Positions 5,512 to 7,324 of a stretch of 7,324 nucleotides of DNA are shown in pieces. The DNA is from Caulobacteraceae bacterium. Lineage in GTDB: Bacteria > Pseudomonadota > Alphaproteobacteria > Caulobacterales > Caulobacteraceae. Position 1 is the first letter of the stretch, and each line of letters opens with the position of its first letter. The stretch covers positions 1 to 7,324 of the forward strand of contig PLFA01000084.1 of NCBI GenBank assembly GCA_003136615.1, read 5' to 3'. Made by a program: the position numbers and the translations under genes. The notes under the pieces were generated by a model. It was not told the origin of the DNA. It did not search any database and saw only the letters and a program-made list of their open reading frames with translations.

Positions 5512-7146
5512 TCAATCTGTCGCGTAGCCGAAGGCGTCGATCCAGGGGCGCAGTATGGGCGTGACCGGCGCCAGAGCGAAGTCATAGTGACGCCACTGGT
5601 CTATCGCCCCGTCATAGAGGCCGCGACCGACCTGAGTGCTGCTGGGCGTGGCGATGCGCCGCTCACCCGCCGTCTTGGCGAATCCTTCCAGGGCGGCGGT
5701 CCATGGCACACCCAGAAAGGCGCAAAGCTTCTGACCCGTGCCCGTGAAATCCCGGACCAGGTCCTCATAGCGATGCTGGAAAAGATCCAGCGGCAGGGCC
5801 TCGCGATAGGCCGCTCCCGACTCCATGACCGTCGCATAATAAAGCGCGGCGCCCATCAGTGTGTTGAACTGATACATTGAGGCGTTCATATTGAAGCTGC
5901 GGCGGAAACAGCTGAGGACCACATCTCGTGGATCGCGGATCGCGAAAATGATCTTCGCGTCCGGGAACATCTTATAAAGAAGCGGCAGGCGAAAAGTGTT
6001 TAGCGGTTGCTTGTCGACAAAGACCTTGCCCTTAACGTCGACGCCAAACTCGGCCACCCGTCTCCAGTAGTCTTCGCGAAACGTATCCAGGGAATCGCCC
6101 ATCACATCGGCGAGACGCCCGACCCCGTCCGGGGAGGCCAGGAATTCGACCTCAGCCTTCAAGAGGGCGGGGCGCTCCTCAAGAGTGACAATGCCCGGGT
6201 GCGTCGCCAGCACCTGCTCCAGAAGCGTCGTGCCTGACCGGGGGAAGCCCAGTAGGAAGACATGGCCGGCGCAGGGTTGACGCGCGGCGGACCGGCGGGG
6301 CTTCGCCCAGGCCTGGGGCGGGGTGGCTTTGAAAGCTGTCAGCAGCCTCTGGACGCTGTCCAGCGCGGAACGCGCGCCCGGACGCTCATAGACGTCTGCG
6401 TGCAGGTTGCGCAGGTCGCCTTTGCCTTCGGCATAGGCCCCATAGGCGTCGGAATAGCGCTTCTGGCCGTCGAGGGCGTCGCCCAACATGATCTTGGCGT
6501 TGGCCCGGGCCAGGGGCTTGAGATCGGTGAGAACAATGAGGGCGCTCAGGCGAAGCTCCGCCGCGGGATAATCCTGCAGACCCAGCTCAATGCGCGCCAG
6601 GTTCATCAAGGCGTCAGTCTGGCGGGAATCCGCCGCCGCGGCGCGCTCCGCGAAGTTCCGGGCCAGAGCCCAGTCCCGGCGGCGCACGGCGAGGCCTGAC
6701 AGCCCCGCGAGGGCGTCGGCATGGGTAGGGGCCAGGGCGACTGTGCGTTCCCAGGCGGACTGCGCCTGGTCCAGCGCACCCAGTCCCTCCGCCGCCCAGC
6801 CGTAACCAAAATTGGCCTCGATCGCGCGCGGGTCGCGCTTCAGCGCCTGCTCGAACACCTGAGCGGCTTCCGGCCGACGCCCCAGTTCGATCAGGCAAAA
6901 ACCCACCAGCGTCATCAGGACCACATTGTCCGGATCCCGTTTCAGGCCCTCGCCGAATTCGAGAATCGCCGCGTCGAACTGGCCTGATTGCTTCAGGCTG
7001 AGGCCGGCAAGGTGGTGAATAAGGGGGTCTGAAATGCCCTGCTTCCGGGCCTCAAGAGCCATTTGAACCGCGCGGCCGGGATGTGTCGTCGCCAGACGGC
7101 GAATGTCGGCCAGCTTCGTTTCGGCGGCGCTCGCGACGTCTGACAA
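5512..7146 (-). CDS. TPR-repeat sulfotransferase family protein (first of a tandem pair, TTG start)
   Basis: A 544-residue protein and the first gene of the cluster. Residues about 41-210 form five consecutive 34-residue TPR units (41, 75, 109, 143, 177), followed by a further helical pair around 212-248. The PF13469 sulfotransferase domain spans about 293-540. The 5'-phosphosulfate loop is FLLGFPRSGTTLLEQVL (297-313). HPGIVTLEER (316-325) carries E323/E324, the TPST-like catalytic Glu position. FVDKQPLNT (376-384) has K379. KIIFAIRDPRDVVLSCFRR (398-416) has R404 and S412 for the 3'-phosphate. It is predicted to use PAPS to sulfate a hydroxyl group, in the cytoplasm since no signal peptide is seen. 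The start is TTG 7146, six bases after AAGGGG on the minus strand. No ATG or GTG lies between it and the next in-frame stop upstream; the first internal ATG is codon 29 (7062). Its domain closely resembles the next gene's, so the pair is a diverged tandem duplication. Confidence 0.9.
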   Translation of the reverse strand: MSDVASAAETKLADIRRLATTHPGRAVQMALEARKQGISDPLIHHLAGLSLKQSGQFDAAILEFGEGLKRDPDNVVLMTLVGFCLIELGRRPEAAQVFEQALKRDPRAIEANFGYGWAAEGLGALDQAQSAWERTVALAPTHADALAGLSGLAVRRRDWALARNFAERAAAADSRQTDALMNLARIELGLQDYPAAELRLSALIVLTDLKPLARANAKIMLGDALDGQKRYSDAYGAYAEGKGDLRNLHADVYERPGARSALDSVQRLLTAFKATPPQAWAKPRRSAARQPCAGHVFLLGFPRSGTTLLEQVLATHPGIVTLEERPALLKAEVEFLASPDGVGRLADVMGDSLDTFREDYWRRVAEFGVDVKGKVFVDKQPLNTFRLPLLYKMFPDAKIIFAIRDPRDVVLSCFRRSFNMNASMYQFNTLMGAALYYATVMESGAAYREALPLDLFQHRYEDLVRDFTGTGQKLCAFLGVPWTAALEGFAKTAGERRIATPSSTQVGRGLYDGAIDQWRHYDFALAPVTPILRPWIDAFGYATD

Positions 7147-7152
7147 GAATGG

Positions 7153-7158
7153 CCCCTT
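7153..7158 (-). promoter_or_regulatory. Shine-Dalgarno deciding the TTG start of the first sulfotransferase
   Basis: The minus strand reads AAGGGG six bases before TTG 7146. It supports the TTG over ATG 7062. Confidence 0.5.
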
Positions 7159-7211
7159 CAGGAGTGGCGCTAAATGCGATCAGCAGCGACGGCAAAATCT
7201 CAGCGTAAGAA

Positions 7212-7240
7212 AGCCTAATCGCCAGCCCTAAGGGGTGCAA
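7212..7240 (-). promoter_or_regulatory. Candidate sigma-70-type promoter for the operon
   Basis: On the minus strand TTGCAC (7240-7235) and TAGGCT (7217-7212) are separated by 17 bases. They match TTGACA and TATAAT at four and three positions respectively. A transcript starting around 7205 would have a leader of about 60 bases to TTG 7146. The placement downstream of a terminator-like hairpin fits an operon promoter. The -10 is poor, so this is a candidate only. Confidence 0.4.
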
Positions 7241-7269
7241 GTTTCTCATCACGCAAAGCGCGAGCGGCC

Positions 7270-7307
7270 AAAACGAAAAGGCCGGAGGCGAATTCACACC
7301 TCCTTTT
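7270..7307 (-). terminator. Terminator-like hairpin upstream of the operon
   Basis: Read on the minus strand, AAAAGGAGG (7307-7299) can pair with CCT (7288-7286) plus CCTTTT (7281-7276), with a four-base bulge and a ten-base loop; the tighter core is GGAGG/CCTCC. The stem is followed by TTTTCGTTTT (7279-7270), a T-rich tail. This would end a minus-strand gene whose coding region lies beyond the right edge, separating it from this operon. The pairing is near symmetrical, so termination in the other direction is possible too. Confidence 0.5.
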
Positions 7308-7324
7308 GGGGTGAAATCTGATCG

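Noticed and set aside
3933..5564. 543-codon open frame on the plus strand, antisense to the second sulfotransferase
   Set aside because: It lies almost wholly over a gene with clear conserved motifs and shows no recognisable domain. Its Gly/Arg/Ala-rich, low-complexity composition is what antisense frames of high-GC genes give. Length alone is not evidence here.
5499..5585. Upstream extension of the second sulfotransferase to ATG 5585
   Set aside because: It would overlap the conserved C-terminus of the first sulfotransferase by 74 bases and add an Arg/Pro-rich stretch unlike the family; ATG 5498 or 5492 fits operon spacing better.
7052..7297. 81-codon minus-strand frame starting GTG 7297 just after AAGGAGGT, overlapping the lead sulfotransferase start
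   Set aside because: The Shine-Dalgarno is only one base from the GTG, too close to work. The frame runs through the candidate promoter and 95 bases into the sulfotransferase, ends in Arg-rich shadow sequence and shows no domain. I considered it as a possible substrate peptide but see nothing to support that.
1..7324. CRISPR arrays, tRNA or rRNA genes, insertion sequences, phage genes
   Set aside because: No direct-repeat arrays, cloverleaf-like segments, transposase motifs or terminal inverted repeats were seen on reading both strands. Similarity between the two sulfotransferase genes is domain homology, not a mobile repeat.

Overview
The window reads as high-GC alphaproteobacterial chromosome. 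A Caulobacterales-like source (Caulobacter, Phenylobacterium, Brevundimonas or relatives) is my inference from protein style, GC-rich codon use and the type of cluster; no marker gene here proves it. Every convincing gene lies on the minus strand, so the cluster is transcribed from right to left. The many long open frames on the plus strand look like GC-driven shadows.

Layout in transcription order: a 178-base leader at the right edge (7147-7324) holds a terminator-like hairpin, a candidate promoter and a Shine-Dalgarno sequence. Then follow (1) a TPR-sulfotransferase with a TTG start (7146-5512); (2) a second, paralogous TPR-sulfotransferase (5498-3849); (3) a Sel1-repeat protein fused to a prolyl 4-hydroxylase-type 2-oxoglutarate/Fe(II) dioxygenase (3772-2720); (4) a TPR protein fused to an aspartyl/asparaginyl beta-hydroxylase domain (2710-1484); and (5) a TPR protein fused to a putative 2OG-Fe(II) oxygenase of the 2OG-FeII_Oxy_5 type, starting at 1487 and cut by the left edge. 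The gaps are 13, 76, 9 and -4 bases, so this is very probably one operon. An internal, possibly leaderless, promoter may lie in the 76-base gap.

The striking point is architectural. All five consecutive proteins share one plan: an N-terminal helical-repeat, protein-binding module (TPR or Sel1) and a C-terminal catalytic domain able to modify a peptide or protein side chain. There are two PAPS-dependent sulfotransferases and three different families of 2OG/Fe(II) hydroxylase. None shows a signal peptide or membrane segment, so all should act in the cytoplasm. The catalytic motifs that fall inside the window look intact. The sulfotransferase domains resemble eukaryotic tyrosylprotein sulfotransferases (TPSTs) in motif order and spacing. 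The most economical reading is a dedicated post-translational modification cassette that sulfates and hydroxylates a common polypeptide substrate, which is not encoded in this window. That function is inference; the fold-level assignments rest on motifs read directly in the translations.
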